Positions 12,674-22,257 of a stretch of DNA of 64,000 bases are shown one piece after another; within the stretch, counting starts at the first letter, position 1; each line of letters starts with the position of its first letter. The notes under the pieces are model-generated. The model saw only the letters and a program-made list of their open reading frames with translations, was not told the DNA's origin and did not search any database. Source of the DNA: an uncultured Bacteroidota bacterium (GTDB lineage: Bacteria > Bacteroidota > Bacteroidia > Bacteroidales > P3); the NCBI GenBank assembly GCA_902784465.1, contig CACZUZ010000005.1:18302-82301 (forward strand). Reading direction: 5' to 3'. Made by a program: the position numbers and the translations under genes.

Positions 12674-15600
12674 CTATCTTCTTATGCTTATGGGGCGGAA
12701 GTTTTGACGTTTCTTGTTCTCGAAGGCAACACAGTATGCAACGGGGAGGATGGTGATGATGAGCGGCAGTGTGAAGAGGGTGCCGAAACAGATTACCACA
12801 CCCATAGGCATCCATAGCATGGTGCCGGCAAGGATCATGGGCACCACGCCGATGGCTGTGGTGGCGGAGGTAAGGAAGATGGGACGCATGCGTCGGAGCC
12901 CTGCCTGGAAAGCAGCATCGGAGACCGACATCAGCTCCTTGTTCCTCAATTCGGCGACATAGTCGTACATGATGATGGCATTACGCACAATGATGCCCAC
13001 AAGAGAGATGAGACCCAGCACCGCAGTGATGGAGAAGTTGAGGTCGAAAAGCCAAAGCCCTATGTTGGCACCGAAGATGCAGAGCACCGCCATCGAGATG
13101 GCAAGCAACGAAATGTCGAGCTTGCCGTAGTGGATGATAAGCACAACGAACATGACACACACAGCGGCAATGATGGCCATAATAAGACTTGGCATCAGAT
13201 TGGAAGAGAAGGCGAATGTGCCGCCGTCTTCCACCGTGACGCCATCGGGCAGCTTCATCTTTTCGATTTGCTGCTTGATTTTGTAGTGCTCCTTTACATG
13301 GCCGTAGCCTGGCATCACGTCGGCCGAGATGGTGACGCAACGCACACCGTTGCGATGTGGCATGCTGCTATGGTGGAAACGGGGCTGTATGTCGGCCACC
13401 TGACGGAGAGGCACCCATTCCCCGGGCTGCACGCATGGCACCAAGAGGTCGCCCAACGAGCCATAGTCGATTTTCTGTTTGCCCTCGGAATAGATGGCTA
13501 TGGGGATATTGTAGTCGCCCTCCCACAGGGTCGACAGGTTGGTGCCCGACAGGGCACTACTCAGATACACCGACAGAGTGGACTGTGTGATGCCCAACCT
13601 GTTGGAGGCATCGGTCTTCAGGACGACATCAATCATCTCCTCGGTCTCATCGTAGTCGGAATGGACGTAGAAGAGCCTGGGGTTCTGCTTCATGATGCGG
13701 AGCAGCGAGTCGCGTACCGCAGCGATGTCGCCATAGTTGTCGCCCTTGACGTAGAACTCTATCGGCGACAACGCCGACTGGTAGTCCATCTGCTTGAAGC
13801 GTATCTGTGCCTGCGGGAAGATGTTCTCATAGCTCTGCGCATATTCGTCGATAAGCTCCTTGGTGGCATTGTCGCTCACCGTGTTGACTATGAACTGGGC
13901 ATAATGGTCGGATGCCAGCTGCGGGGCATACATCATGTGAAAACGTGGCGACGACATGCCCACAAACGATGTTATGCTCTTGACGCGACGGTCTTTCATC
14001 AGCATTGCCGACAGCGAGTCGGCCACCCTGCCCGTCTCTTCTATCGACGAGCTTGCCGACAGGTGTATCTCCACAGCGAAACTGTCACGCTCGGCTTTGG
14101 GCAGTATCTGTATGTCGTTCTGAGTGAACAAAAAGGCCCCCAACAGTGTCATCATACCGCCTACAGCCAGAGTGAGTTTCTTGTGCCGGAAACAGAACGT
14201 GAGCAGTTTCTGATAGCCCCGTTGCAGCCAGTCGAAGAAGATGTTCTGTATTCGGTCGAGCTTGCCGAGCCTGCTTGCCGACGTCTGCTTGATGAACCGC
14301 GAGGAGAGGAACGGTATGACGAAGACTGCATAGAGGAAGCTGCAAGCCAGCGCAATGAGTATGGTCCAAGGGAACAGTCCCACAAAGTCGCCCATGATAT
14401 TGCCCTTGAGGATGAGAATCGCAGGGAAGAACATCATGGCTATCGAGGCGGTGGCAAACAGCATCGAGTTGGCCAGCTTGCTTGTCGAGATGACGGCTGA
14501 GTACCATCGCGAATGGCCCATCTTCAGAAGGTCGGAATAGCCGTCGATGACCACCACCGAGTCGTCAACAATCATACCCAGCACGGCAATGAGGGCGGCG
14601 AGGGTCACCGTGTTCAGCTCGAAGCCCAGGAAATACATGATACCCAACGTCGTGGCGATACAGATGGGTACCGACGTGGAGCTCACCAAGGCGGTGCGGA
14701 GAGGAAACAGTACCAGCATCACTATGATGACGATGATGATGGCCTCCATAAGGTCCTTGAGGAACGACTTCACCGAGCGGTCTACCACCTTGGGCTGGTC
14801 GGTGATGCGATGGATGTGGATGTCGGGCGTGATGGTGGCCTCGTAGTCCTCGATGATTTCCTCCACCTTGTCGCCGAAGTCTACCACGTTGTTGCCCGAC
14901 CGCATCTCTATGGAAAGCATGACGCAACGGTTGTCGGTCACCGAGGTGTCACTGTACAGGATGTAAGGTTTCGACTCTTCATAGCGGGGCTCGATGGTTG
15001 CCACGTCGCGCAGCCTCAAGGTCTGGCCTGTCACGGGGTCGGCGAAAATCACCATCTCGGCCAACTCATAGATGTTGCCGAAGGGGATGGAGACATGCAC
15101 TATCGCGCTGCCTTCCTCGTTGCTCACCTTGCCCGAGATGGTCCTGAACCCATGGGCTGCAAGCTCTGCCGACACCATGGCCGGCGAGACGGCATATTGC
15201 GTCAGCTTCATCTGGTCCATGTGGACGGCTATCTCTTCCTTATGGCCGCCCACTATGCTGATGCGACCCATCTCGGGTATGTTGCGAAGACGTGCCGACA
15301 GCTGTTTGGCCACAGCCTCCAGCTCGCGCGGCGAGCGTTCACCGCTCTCGATGGCGAGCAGCAGCGACGAGGCGTTGCCGAAATCGTCGATAACGGCCGT
15401 CGCCGCCACCCCCTGAGGCAGACTGGTCAATCGGAAAAAAGAGAGCCCCTCGCGGATGCGCGACCAGGTAAGCTTCGGATCGTCGTTAGAGTGTACCAGC
15501 GACACGAAAACGTAGAGCATTCCGTTCTGGCTGTAAGAATAGGTGCTGGTCTTGTCGACATCGCTGAAGGTGAAAAGATACTCCTCCACCTTGCCGGCTA

Positions 15601-15799
15601 CCTGCTCCTCAATCTCCTCGGCAGTGGCACCCGGATAGACCACGGCAACCACACCCTGCATCAACTTGACATTGGGGAACTCGTTCTTATTGAGGTTCGG
15701 CAGGGCATAGAAGCCTAGGGCTGTGGCAATAATCACCGTGAATGCGAGTATAGGGAAACTCCGCATCGTACGCTGTATCATATTGGAATACTGAGCCAT
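12674..15799 (-). CDS. RND-family efflux permease (HAE-type)
   Basis: Inner-membrane proton-driven efflux pump, 1041 aa, the usual length for AcrB/MexF relatives, with 12 expected transmembrane helices and two large periplasmic loops. Visible landmarks are the N-terminal helix followed by NEFPNVKLMQGVVAVVYPGA, the helix-4 motif VLGMIVDDSVVVIDGY carrying the paired Asp residues of the proton relay, and the mirrored C-terminal GLISLVGIIVRNAIIMYDY and RMRPIFLTSATTAIGVVPM. The sequence looks more like hydrophobic-drug (HAE) pumps than CusA metal pumps, since the CusA methionine residues are not apparent. It sits between its adaptor (23 bases upstream) and its TolC partner (42 bases downstream). 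Confidence 0.95.
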   Translation of the reverse strand: MAQYSNMIQRTMRSFPILAFTVIIATALGFYALPNLNKNEFPNVKLMQGVVAVVYPGATAEEIEEQVAGKVEEYLFTFSDVDKTSTYSYSQNGMLYVFVSLVHSNDDPKLTWSRIREGLSFFRLTSLPQGVAATAVIDDFGNASSLLLAIESGERSPRELEAVAKQLSARLRNIPEMGRISIVGGHKEEIAVHMDQMKLTQYAVSPAMVSAELAAHGFRTISGKVSNEEGSAIVHVSIPFGNIYELAEMVIFADPVTGQTLRLRDVATIEPRYEESKPYILYSDTSVTDNRCVMLSIEMRSGNNVVDFGDKVEEIIEDYEATITPDIHIHRITDQPKVVDRSVKSFLKDLMEAIIIVIIVMLVLFPLRTALVSSTSVPICIATTLGIMYFLGFELNTVTLAALIAVLGMIVDDSVVVIDGYSDLLKMGHSRWYSAVISTSKLANSMLFATASIAMMFFPAILILKGNIMGDFVGLFPWTILIALACSFLYAVFVIPFLSSRFIKQTSASRLGKLDRIQNIFFDWLQRGYQKLLTFCFRHKKLTLAVGGMMTLLGAFLFTQNDIQILPKAERDSFAVEIHLSASSSIEETGRVADSLSAMLMKDRRVKSITSFVGMSSPRFHMMYAPQLASDHYAQFIVNTVSDNATKELIDEYAQSYENIFPQAQIRFKQMDYQSALSPIEFYVKGDNYGDIAAVRDSLLRIMKQNPRLFYVHSDYDETEEMIDVVLKTDASNRLGITQSTLSVYLSSALSGTNLSTLWEGDYNIPIAIYSEGKQKIDYGSLGDLLVPCVQPGEWVPLRQVADIQPRFHHSSMPHRNGVRCVTISADVMPGYGHVKEHYKIKQQIEKMKLPDGVTVEDGGTFAFSSNLMPSLIMAIIAAVCVMFVVLIIHYGKLDISLLAISMAVLCIFGANIGLWLFDLNFSITAVLGLISLVGIIVRNAIIMYDYVAELRNKELMSVSDAAFQAGLRRMRPIFLTSATTAIGVVPMILAGTMLWMPMGVVICFGTLFTLPLIITILPVAYCVAFENKKRQNFRPISIRR

Positions 15800-15821
15800 C
15801 TCTATTATCGCTAAATGTTAT

Positions 15822-16841
15822 TCACTGCAGTTTTACTTTGGCTCCGCTGTATAGCTTCTGCTGTCCGGCAACAACCACGGTGTCGCCTGCCACAAGCCCT
15901 TCACTCACCACCACGCTGTTGCGTACAAAATCGCCCACCACAATACGGCGTTTCGCGGCTTTGCCCTCTTTCACCACCCATACCACTGTCCCTTCGGGCA
16001 TGGTCTGAATACAGTCGGACGGCACCCCTATACCCTCATGGGAATTCAGCTCCACCTTCACCTTGGCCACCATGTCGGGCAACAGCTCTTTCTTTTCGCC
16101 CGACACTATCGAGGCATACACCCCATAGGTGTGACCCAGCGGGTTGGCGCTGAGGCTCTTGTCGCTGACACGCAATGTCAGCTCTGCTTGGTTCATGGCC
16201 GGCACGACGGCTGTGGCCCTGTCGCCCACCCTTATCAGTGCTATCTCCTGCTCGGGGACCGAGAAATGAACCCGCAGACGATTCAAGTCAAGCACACGGG
16301 CAAAGACCTCGCCCGGCCTCAGCTCCTCGCCCACGTGATGGTCGCCACACGACACCACACCGCTGAACGGGGCGCGGAGCGAACAGCCCTCCATGTGTTT
16401 GCGGGCACTCAACTCGGCCTGACGGGCCTTCTCGAGGTTGGTCTCCATCTCTACCCATTTCACCTCGCTGAGACCTCCCTCACGGTGTAGGGTCTCCAGA
16501 CGTCGGTAGGCATCCTCGGCTTGGCGCAGCGTCGCCAGCGCGCTGGCATGAAGGCTGCCAGCTGCCGTAGCATCGATTTCGGCCAGCAGCTGGCCCTTGC
16601 TCACACGGTCACCGTTTTTTACATTCACCTTGGTCAGCATGCCACCCAGCGGAAACGAGACGGTCATCTCCTGTTCCGACCCGATGTCTCCCACATAGTT
16701 GCGTTCGGTAGGGGTGCTGCCGTCGCCGACGACAAGTGTTTCCACCGGTATTGAATCGCTCCATCCCGTCGGCTTCTTTTCCTTCCCCCCGCAGGAGCAT
16801 AGTAGCAAAGTACAGAAAATGACGATTAGTAACTGTTTCAT
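15822..16841 (-). CDS. RND efflux periplasmic adaptor lipoprotein
   Basis: Membrane-fusion protein linking the RND pump to the TolC channel, 339 aa. The start is set at 16841 because that ATG opens a clear lipoprotein signal (MKQLLIVIFCTLLLCSC); the frame is open further upstream but without a sensible start. A barrel-sandwich/lipoyl half begins at FPLGGMLTKVNVKNGDRVSKGQLLAEID, followed by a short coiled coil, the second lipoyl half (LRAPFSGVV), and beta-barrel and membrane-proximal domains ending VAGQQKLYSGAKVKLQ. It is the first gene of the efflux operon, 22 bases before the permease. Confidence 0.93.
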   Translation of the reverse strand: MKQLLIVIFCTLLLCSCGGKEKKPTGWSDSIPVETLVVGDGSTPTERNYVGDIGSEQEMTVSFPLGGMLTKVNVKNGDRVSKGQLLAEIDATAAGSLHASALATLRQAEDAYRRLETLHREGGLSEVKWVEMETNLEKARQAELSARKHMEGCSLRAPFSGVVSCGDHHVGEELRPGEVFARVLDLNRLRVHFSVPEQEIALIRVGDRATAVVPAMNQAELTLRVSDKSLSANPLGHTYGVYASIVSGEKKELLPDMVAKVKVELNSHEGIGVPSDCIQTMPEGTVVWVVKEGKAAKRRIVVGDFVRNSVVVSEGLVAGDTVVVAGQQKLYSGAKVKLQ

Positions 16842-17069
16842 TTTTTTTGGTTTTATTTTGCCGGCATCAGGCAGTAAAGAACGCCAGCAATGCCACTGCA
16901 AAAAAATATTGTTATTACTGTTTGTAATGATTGCCGTTTCGCACCCCCTATACAAAATAAAGTACCCGAAAATAGTAGCACTTATCAAAGCTCAAACCTA
17001 TAAAACACAGTACTTTACATAGAACAATGAATTCACAATCATCTGCAAAGATAACAAAAAAAACAAAGA

Positions 17070-17097
17070 AAGCACACCCTTGCATAAGGATGTGCTT
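17070..17097 (-). terminator. Intrinsic terminator after the TonB-dependent receptor gene
   Basis: AAGCACA...TGTGCTT with an inner CCTT/AAGG stem around the GCAT loop. On the minus strand it is followed by TTCTTTGTTTTTTTTG. Confidence 0.8.
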
Positions 17098-17120
17098 CAA
17101 AAAAAGGCAAAAAGCAGCCA

Positions 17121-19550
17121 TCAATTCTTTCCCATCGGCGACTCGGAGGCACCCTGGCGGGCTTTGCTTTCGAGCTCCATCTTGCCGAAGCGGAAGGTGA
17201 GGCCGAGACTTACAAAACGCGAGTTGAAGCGGTTGCTGCCCGTGGTCTTGTACTGCGGAGCGGTGGTGTTGGAACCCCATTCACTCCAGCCGAAGATGTC
17301 ATTGACACTGAGGTTGACGGTCATCCTGCGCTCGAAGAAGTCGCTGCTGACACCGAAGTCGATACTCTTGCTGGCATTGCTGAGACTGTAGAGTCCCAGT
17401 CGGGGCGAGCTGTACCTGCCGTTGGCGAAGACCTCCAGACGTTTCCACAGCTTGGTCCACAGGTTGACGCGGAAACTGTAGCTCAGCTTGTTGTCTTTGA
17501 AGTCGTCGTAGTTGTAGCCGTAGTTGAAGAGCGAGGCATTGAAACGCACATTGAAGAAGGCCGACGGACGGTAGGTGATGTTGGCCTCGATGCCCTCGGT
17601 GTGGCTCGAACCGATGTTGACAGGGTAGGTGTAGTTGACCATATAGGGGCCGATGACGGGGTCGTAAGTGGCGCCGGTCATGGTACCTATCTCGTTGGTG
17701 TTGGCACGCCAGTAGGCGTTGAGTCCGACGTTGCCAAACTTCATGATATACTTGCTGAAACCGGCCTCGAGGTTGTGGGTGTAGCACATCAGCAGGTTGG
17801 GGTTGCCGGTAACGAAGCTGTAGTCGTCGTATACGCGGAAAGGTATGTAACTCATCATGTCATCGTCGTGCGAGAAACGGCGTGTATAGCTTAGGCTGTA
17901 GCTCTCGAAGGTCTCTGTCTGGTAGCTCAGATGGATGCTCGGCACAATGCCAGGGAACGACTTGTTGATTCGCTCCTGGTCATTGAGGGCGTTATGCTCG
18001 ATCATGCCATCGTTGATGTCGTCCACGAAGCGTAATCCCAGCTTGGTGGTGAATCCGCCCCAACGCTTCTGGCCGGTCACATAAAGTGCTGTCTCCAGAT
18101 TCGTTCCGTGTGACACATACGAGCGATACAGCATGTTGTCCCACGCGCCGGCTACATTCAGGCTGTCACGCTGTTCGTTGTTGTAGCTGTAGCCGAACCC
18201 CAGCTCGCCACCGGCCTCGATGGTGATGTCGTGCTTGAGAGGCAGCGTATAATTCACACCCAACTGGCCGCTGCCGTTCCACATGGAGCCTTCCATGTGA
18301 CGCTTGAAGTCGGTCATCGCCGCCGAGCTGAAATCGCGGGTTTGGTCGGAGTAGCCGCCGTTGGCCCAATAGTTGCCGTTGAAGGTGATGCTCAGCTTGC
18401 GGCCGGTGGTGTCGTAGCGGTGCTCGTACCAGAGTCCGGCGTAGGCTCCGTGGCTGAAGCCGTGGTTCAGCGTCGTGTCGCTGTAGCCTAGGTCGACGCG
18501 ACCCAAGGGCTGATACTCATAGTATTCATAGTTGTTGTAGAACGAGTTCTGGTCCCAGTAAGGGTAGAAGCCGGCCCATGCCGAGAGGTTGCGGCTGCTG
18601 TCAATCTTCCAGTTGGTGTTGAAGCCAAAGTATCCGCCCTCGTAAGGCATCTTGTTCTTGTTGTCCCATTTCTGGAAACGGCTGGTGTCGCCATTGTTGT
18701 TGAAGAGCGTGCTGGTGCCGTCAGAGGCCATATCGTGATTGCCGTATGTGCCGTTGAGGTAGAGATTGAAGTCAACCTTCTCGTTTGCCCACACATAGCT
18801 CACCCAAGGGGAGATATTTGGCGTAGTGGTTGCCCTCAGTCCGACGCAGAGCAGCTCGTTGCGTTTGACGTTCTGTGCTGTGACGATATTGACCACAGCA
18901 CCTTTGCTGCTGTAGCGGGCCGAAGGGTTGGTGATGACCTCCACGCGGTCGATGGCGTTGGCAGGCAGCTGCTTGATATACTGCTTCAGAGCCTCTTCGT
19001 TCATGTGCGACGGACGGTCGTTAATCCATATTTCCACACTCGAGGTGCCTCGCAGCGTGATGTTGCCGTCGGCATCGACCTCGACGCCTGGCGCGTTCTG
19101 CAGCACGTCGCTGGCTGTACCTGTCTGCACACTGGGGTCCTCGGTGACGTTGTACATCTGTTTCTCGCCGTCGACGGCATAGAGGGGCTTCTTGGCGGTG
19201 ACGGTCACGGTGCTGAGCGCCGTTGCCGACTTGTGCATCGACAGCTTGCCCAAATCGGCATTGCCTTTCACATCCACTTTCTGCCAATGGGTCTCGTAGC
19301 CGATATAGCTGACTCTCAGCAGATAGCTGCCGTTAGCCACATTACGGAACGCGAAATGGCCTTTGTCGTCGCTGGTGGTCCCGTAGGCAAAAGCGCTGTC
19401 CTGCGCCTTGAGGAGGACACAGTTCACATAGATTAAGGCTTTGCCATCCTTCGAATCCGAAAGAGAACCGCTGACCTGACTCTGAGCGGAGGCGAAAGAG
19501 GCAACACAGAGAGTCAAAGCAATAAGCAATACTTGTTTTATTCTTTGCAT
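17121..19550 (-). CDS. TonB-dependent-receptor-like outer membrane beta-barrel protein
   Basis: Outer-membrane barrel, 809 aa. The ATG at 19550 is chosen because it opens a signal peptide (MQRIKQVLLIALTLCVASFASAQ). Residues about 24-105 form a carboxypeptidase-regulatory-like domain (VSGSLSDSKDGKALIYVN ... YLLRVSYIGYETHWQKV); a plug-like segment follows (about 120-230: SDVLQNAPGVEVDADGNI, SVEIWINDRPS, DRVEVITNPSARY), then a barrel ending in LTFRFGKME. This is the Bacteroidota outer-membrane beta-barrel family often annotated as TonB-dependent receptor; no SusD partner is next to it, so a glycan-uptake role is not supported. It follows the GntR gene by 67 bases. Confidence 0.88.
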   Translation of the reverse strand: MQRIKQVLLIALTLCVASFASAQSQVSGSLSDSKDGKALIYVNCVLLKAQDSAFAYGTTSDDKGHFAFRNVANGSYLLRVSYIGYETHWQKVDVKGNADLGKLSMHKSATALSTVTVTAKKPLYAVDGEKQMYNVTEDPSVQTGTASDVLQNAPGVEVDADGNITLRGTSSVEIWINDRPSHMNEEALKQYIKQLPANAIDRVEVITNPSARYSSKGAVVNIVTAQNVKRNELLCVGLRATTTPNISPWVSYVWANEKVDFNLYLNGTYGNHDMASDGTSTLFNNNGDTSRFQKWDNKNKMPYEGGYFGFNTNWKIDSSRNLSAWAGFYPYWDQNSFYNNYEYYEYQPLGRVDLGYSDTTLNHGFSHGAYAGLWYEHRYDTTGRKLSITFNGNYWANGGYSDQTRDFSSAAMTDFKRHMEGSMWNGSGQLGVNYTLPLKHDITIEAGGELGFGYSYNNEQRDSLNVAGAWDNMLYRSYVSHGTNLETALYVTGQKRWGGFTTKLGLRFVDDINDGMIEHNALNDQERINKSFPGIVPSIHLSYQTETFESYSLSYTRRFSHDDDMMSYIPFRVYDDYSFVTGNPNLLMCYTHNLEAGFSKYIMKFGNVGLNAYWRANTNEIGTMTGATYDPVIGPYMVNYTYPVNIGSSHTEGIEANITYRPSAFFNVRFNASLFNYGYNYDDFKDNKLSYSFRVNLWTKLWKRLEVFANGRYSSPRLGLYSLSNASKSIDFGVSSDFFERRMTVNLSVNDIFGWSEWGSNTTAPQYKTTGSNRFNSRFVSLGLTFRFGKMELESKARQGASESPMGKN

Positions 19551-19617
19551 TTTTTGAGTTGTTTTTTTGTTTTCAACTATACAATAATCGTTTGATGCAC
19601 CCGAAATCTTACATGGG

Positions 19618-19980
19618 TCATAGAATTTTTCTTTCGGCGACGGTGTTTTTGAGGTCATCGAAGCTCAATCCCAGCAGGTTCATCTTCTGCACAAAGATTG
19701 GCAAGTCCTCTTCGACAAACTCTTTGCGGTGCAGTTCTAGCACCTTCTCCGGTGCATCGGACGAGACGAAATAACCCATGCCACGCTTGTTGTAGACGAT
19801 TTCTGTCTGCTGCAGGAAGTCGAAGGTTCGCATCACCGTGTTAGGGTTCACGCCCAGCTGAACCGCAACATCGCGCACGCTGGGCATACGCTCGTCGGGT
19901 TTCAGCTCGCCGCCGGCAATACGCTCGCAGAGCGTGTCGGCAATCTGCTGATATATCGGTTTTTGTTTCTTAAAATCCAT
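19618..19980 (-). CDS. GntR-family (YtrA-like) transcriptional repressor
   Basis: Short GntR regulator, 120 aa. Residues about 8-76 are the winged helix-turn-helix (PIYQQIADTLCERIAGGELKP, RMPSVRDVAVQLGVNPNTVMRTFDFL, GMGYFV). The remaining 40 or so residues form only a small tail, as in the YtrA subfamily, which regulates ABC transporter operons. Here it is the last gene of such an operon (ATPase, permease, YbjQ, GntR). A palindrome overlapping the operon promoter at 22.24 kb is the natural candidate for autoregulation (inference). Confidence 0.9.
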   Translation of the reverse strand: MDFKKQKPIYQQIADTLCERIAGGELKPDERMPSVRDVAVQLGVNPNTVMRTFDFLQQTEIVYNKRGMGYFVSSDAPEKVLELHRKEFVEEDLPIFVQKMNLLGLSFDDLKNTVAERKIL

Positions 19981-19985
19981 AACAA

Positions 19986-20300
19986 TTAGTTTTTGATTTT
20001 TATGGCTGTTCCGTAAACAAGCACCTCAGCAGCCTGGGCCATGATGGCGGAGGTGGTATAGCGCACGCCAATAATGGCGTCGGCACCCATTGCCTGCGCC
20101 TGGGCAACCATGCGTTCTGTGGCGTTCTCGCGAGCCTTTTCCATCATGCGGGTATAGGCTTTCAGCTCGCCACCCACAATGTTCTTAAGGCTTTGGCCGA
20201 GGTCGCTGAATACGTTTTTCGACTGTATTGTGCTGCCACTGACGATGCCAAGCACTTCATAATTGACATTATTAAGATTTTCGATTGAATAAAGTTTCAT
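19986..20300 (-). CDS. YbjQ family (UPF0145) protein
   Basis: 104 aa member of the YbjQ/UPF0145 family, which forms small pentameric beta-rich assemblies of unknown role. It shows the family pattern VNYEVLGIVSGSTIQSKN, the LKNIVGGELKAYTRMMEKARENA helix, and MGADAIIGVRYTTSAI. The stop is 5 bases before the GntR start, so the two are probably translated from the same mRNA. No catalytic role is known. Confidence 0.9.
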   Translation of the reverse strand: MKLYSIENLNNVNYEVLGIVSGSTIQSKNVFSDLGQSLKNIVGGELKAYTRMMEKARENATERMVAQAQAMGADAIIGVRYTTSAIMAQAAEVLVYGTAIKIKN

Positions 20301-20357
20301 GATAATTTTGATTTTTAAGGTTTTATTTTTTTTCGTGATTTTTTTCGTGATTTTTTT

Positions 20358-20413
20358 CGTTATAACGTTATTACGTTATAACGACTGTCCGATCATCCGA
20401 CCATCCGTCCATC
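20358..20413. repeat. Octamer-word array
   Basis: Seven perfect 8-base words: cgttataa, cgttatta, cgttataa, cgactgtc, cgatcatc, cgaccatc, cgtccatc. The CG anchor and 8-base register hold even when the inner six bases change completely. It is preceded by cgtgattttttt units. The spacer lies between the ABC permease and YbjQ genes, within one transcription unit. Confidence 0.9.
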
Positions 20414-20418
20414 CCCCA

Positions 20419-21213
20419 CTAATACTGCATCCTCTTCAGCCTTCTGTAGGTGAGCCACGAGAAGAGTGCCGTCACCAGGAGATTGAACAATGTCGTGCCC
20501 CAGAAGACAAGGCTGTGAAGCTTTTCTGGTGAATCGATAAACTTCCCGAACAAGTCGCCAAGCCACTCCAGATCCCAATGGATATGAGTGATAATAGGCA
20601 CTGCAACAATAGAGAACACAAAAGAGATGAGTATAATCCAGAGGACGGTCTTGATGAACTTGTTTCTCTTAAAGATGGTGTTGGCAAACATAAAGATTGA
20701 CGATGCCGTGATTGCCTTCAGGAAAGTAGACATATTGGCATCAAAAGAGAATCTGCCTGTATCATACCATTGGGCCACATCACCAATCTCCTGGAGCCAT
20801 ACTGGTGTCTGCCAGATATAGTCTTTGAAAGGACCGAACGGGAGGAGTGTGAGCAGAGTGTCGACAACAAACCAGCCGACAAAGACAACCAGCGGGGTGA
20901 CAATGAAGCAATATATCATCATGCTGCAGAACTTCTCGCCCAACGAGGCGGGCAGCATGGCGAAATAATTGCCCTTGCCCGGCAGGTTGCAGCTCTTGTA
21001 TATCTTCATCGATGAGATAGCAGCAGCCAGAACAACCACAAACTGCATAATGCCTTGTCTGCCCATGGTTCCAATTTCGGGAATTTTGAATGCGAGACCG
21101 AAAAGCCAAATTGCCACCGGCACACACATCATGATAAGCATGCTCATACCGTAGAGCTGGTAGGTGCTATTGAAGTCGCGAACGACAACTTTTTTAAAAC
21201 GATCGAAGTTCAT
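20419..21213 (-). CDS. ABC transporter membrane subunit (ABC-2-like)
   Basis: Polytopic inner-membrane protein, 264 aa, with about six hydrophobic helices (for example MSMLIMMCVPVAIWLFGLAF, IMQFVVVLAAAIS and VTPLVVFVGWFVV). It has no ATPase motif and is encoded directly after an ABC ATPase in the same operon. This fits the small ABC-2/YtrC-type permeases controlled by YtrA-like GntR regulators. The N-terminal half, with a YFAMLPASLGEKF-type stretch, is typical of Bacteroidota proteins of this kind. Substrate is unknown; antimicrobial-peptide or envelope-stress export is a family-level guess. Confidence 0.75.
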   Translation of the reverse strand: MNFDRFKKVVVRDFNSTYQLYGMSMLIMMCVPVAIWLFGLAFKIPEIGTMGRQGIMQFVVVLAAAISSMKIYKSCNLPGKGNYFAMLPASLGEKFCSMMIYCFIVTPLVVFVGWFVVDTLLTLLPFGPFKDYIWQTPVWLQEIGDVAQWYDTGRFSFDANMSTFLKAITASSIFMFANTIFKRNKFIKTVLWIILISFVFSIVAVPIITHIHWDLEWLGDLFGKFIDSPEKLHSLVFWGTTLFNLLVTALFSWLTYRRLKRMQY

Positions 21214-21223
21214 GATTATTATT

Positions 21224-21335
21224 GTTTGAATGTTTGAATGCTTGAATGTTTTATCTTTTTTTTCGTTTAATCGTTTAATCGATTAATCGTTTTTTCGTTA
21301 TGACGTTATTACGTTATTTCGTTATAACGAATCAA
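21224..21335. repeat. Two octamer-word arrays back to back
   Basis: 21224-21255 holds gtttgaat, gtttgaat, gcttgaat, gttttatc. After eight T bases, 21264-21335 holds nine CG-anchored words (cgtttaat twice, cgattaat, cgtttttt, cgttatga, cgttatta, cgttattt, cgttataa, cgaatcaa). They fill the spacer between the ABC ATPase and permease genes. Two different word families share one spacer. Confidence 0.9.
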
Positions 21336-21349
21336 TTCACTAATCACAA

Positions 21350-22177
21350 TTAATTAAAAAGATTCTTTATTATATTCTGGTTGCGGAGGACGGCGTTGAA
21401 GAGCGCCTCGATATTCACCTGGCTCTCGCCCATGCCGTCGTTGGGGAACACATTGAGGTAGCCACCTGGCATCATCTCGCTGTAGAGGGCATCGGGACGC
21501 TGCTGGCCACCATACTCGAAGTAGAGCTTCTCTGTGATGCGCTCCACGCTGGCGTTGAGCATCACGCTGCTGTTAGAGATAATGATGATGGGGTCGATAA
21601 GGTTCTCCACATCCTTCACCTGATGGGTGGAGATGATGATAGTCTGTCCACCTCCTACCCTCTCCGAGAGGATGCGGCGGAAGTCCGACTTCGACGGGAT
21701 ATCCAAACCGTTGGTTGGCTCGTCGAGCAGCAGATAGCGGGTGTTCAACGCCAGTGCACAAACGATGAGCGACTTCTTCTGCTGGCCGAAGCTCATCTCC
21801 TTGAAACGGCGTGTGGGGTCAATCTTCAGTTCTACAGCCAGACGGCGCATCTCATCCTCATTGCTGGTGGCATAGAATCCTGCCAAGTCGTGGAAGAAAC
21901 TCTCGGGAGTGCTGTTGTCGGGCAGCGGCACATCGTCGGGAAGGAAGAAGATGTTCTCAAGAAATTCCGGCTTGCGGTCGAAACTTGTGTTGTCATCCAC
22001 CGTGCAGGTGCCTTTCTGGGGACGCAGCAAGCCACTGATACATTTCAGCATCGTGGTCTTGCCCACGCCGTTCTCGCCCAGCAAACCATAGATGCTCCCC
22101 TCCTTGAATTGGAGGTCGATGTTCTCAAAAACCGGCGTCAAACCGTATGAGAACGAAAAATTTTTCAGGTCTATCAT
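21350..22177 (-). CDS. ABC transporter ATP-binding protein
   Basis: Cytoplasmic ATPase subunit, 275 aa. Walker A is GENGVGKT at 34-41, the signature is the variant FGQQK at about 130-134 (instead of LSGGQ), Walker B is LLLDEP at 149-154 followed by TNGLD, and the switch His is in IISTHQ. About 60 residues after the NBD are a C-terminal extension without clear identity. It is the first gene of the operon with the permease, YbjQ and GntR; a good promoter lies upstream at 22258-22288. Confidence 0.93.
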   Translation of the reverse strand: MIDLKNFSFSYGLTPVFENIDLQFKEGSIYGLLGENGVGKTTMLKCISGLLRPQKGTCTVDDNTSFDRKPEFLENIFFLPDDVPLPDNSTPESFFHDLAGFYATSNEDEMRRLAVELKIDPTRRFKEMSFGQQKKSLIVCALALNTRYLLLDEPTNGLDIPSKSDFRRILSERVGGGQTIIISTHQVKDVENLIDPIIIISNSSVMLNASVERITEKLYFEYGGQQRPDALYSEMMPGGYLNVFPNDGMGESQVNIEALFNAVLRNQNIIKNLFN

Positions 22178-22234
22178 AACTGTTGATTTTTATTATTTGT
22201 TTCGATTTCAATGATTTGCATAAATACATACATA

Positions 22235-22256
22235 GTGTATTAGTACCTTAGTACAC
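22235..22256. promoter_or_regulatory. Palindromic operator candidate for the GntR regulator
   Basis: GTGTATTAGTA-CCTTAGTACAC is an imperfect palindrome (outer GTGTA/TACAC exact) lying just downstream of the -7 element of the ABC operon promoter, overlapping the expected transcription start. Its position and symmetry suit autorepression by the operon's GntR protein. Confidence 0.55.
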
Positions 22257-22257
22257 T

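Noticed and set aside
13130-14500. Long open frame antisense to the RND pump gene, and others antisense to cstA (27368-28780) and the beta-CASP gene (28881-30314)
   Set aside because: Each is exactly opposite a well-supported gene, reads as His/Gly/Val-rich sequence without family resemblance, and arises from high GC at third codon positions.
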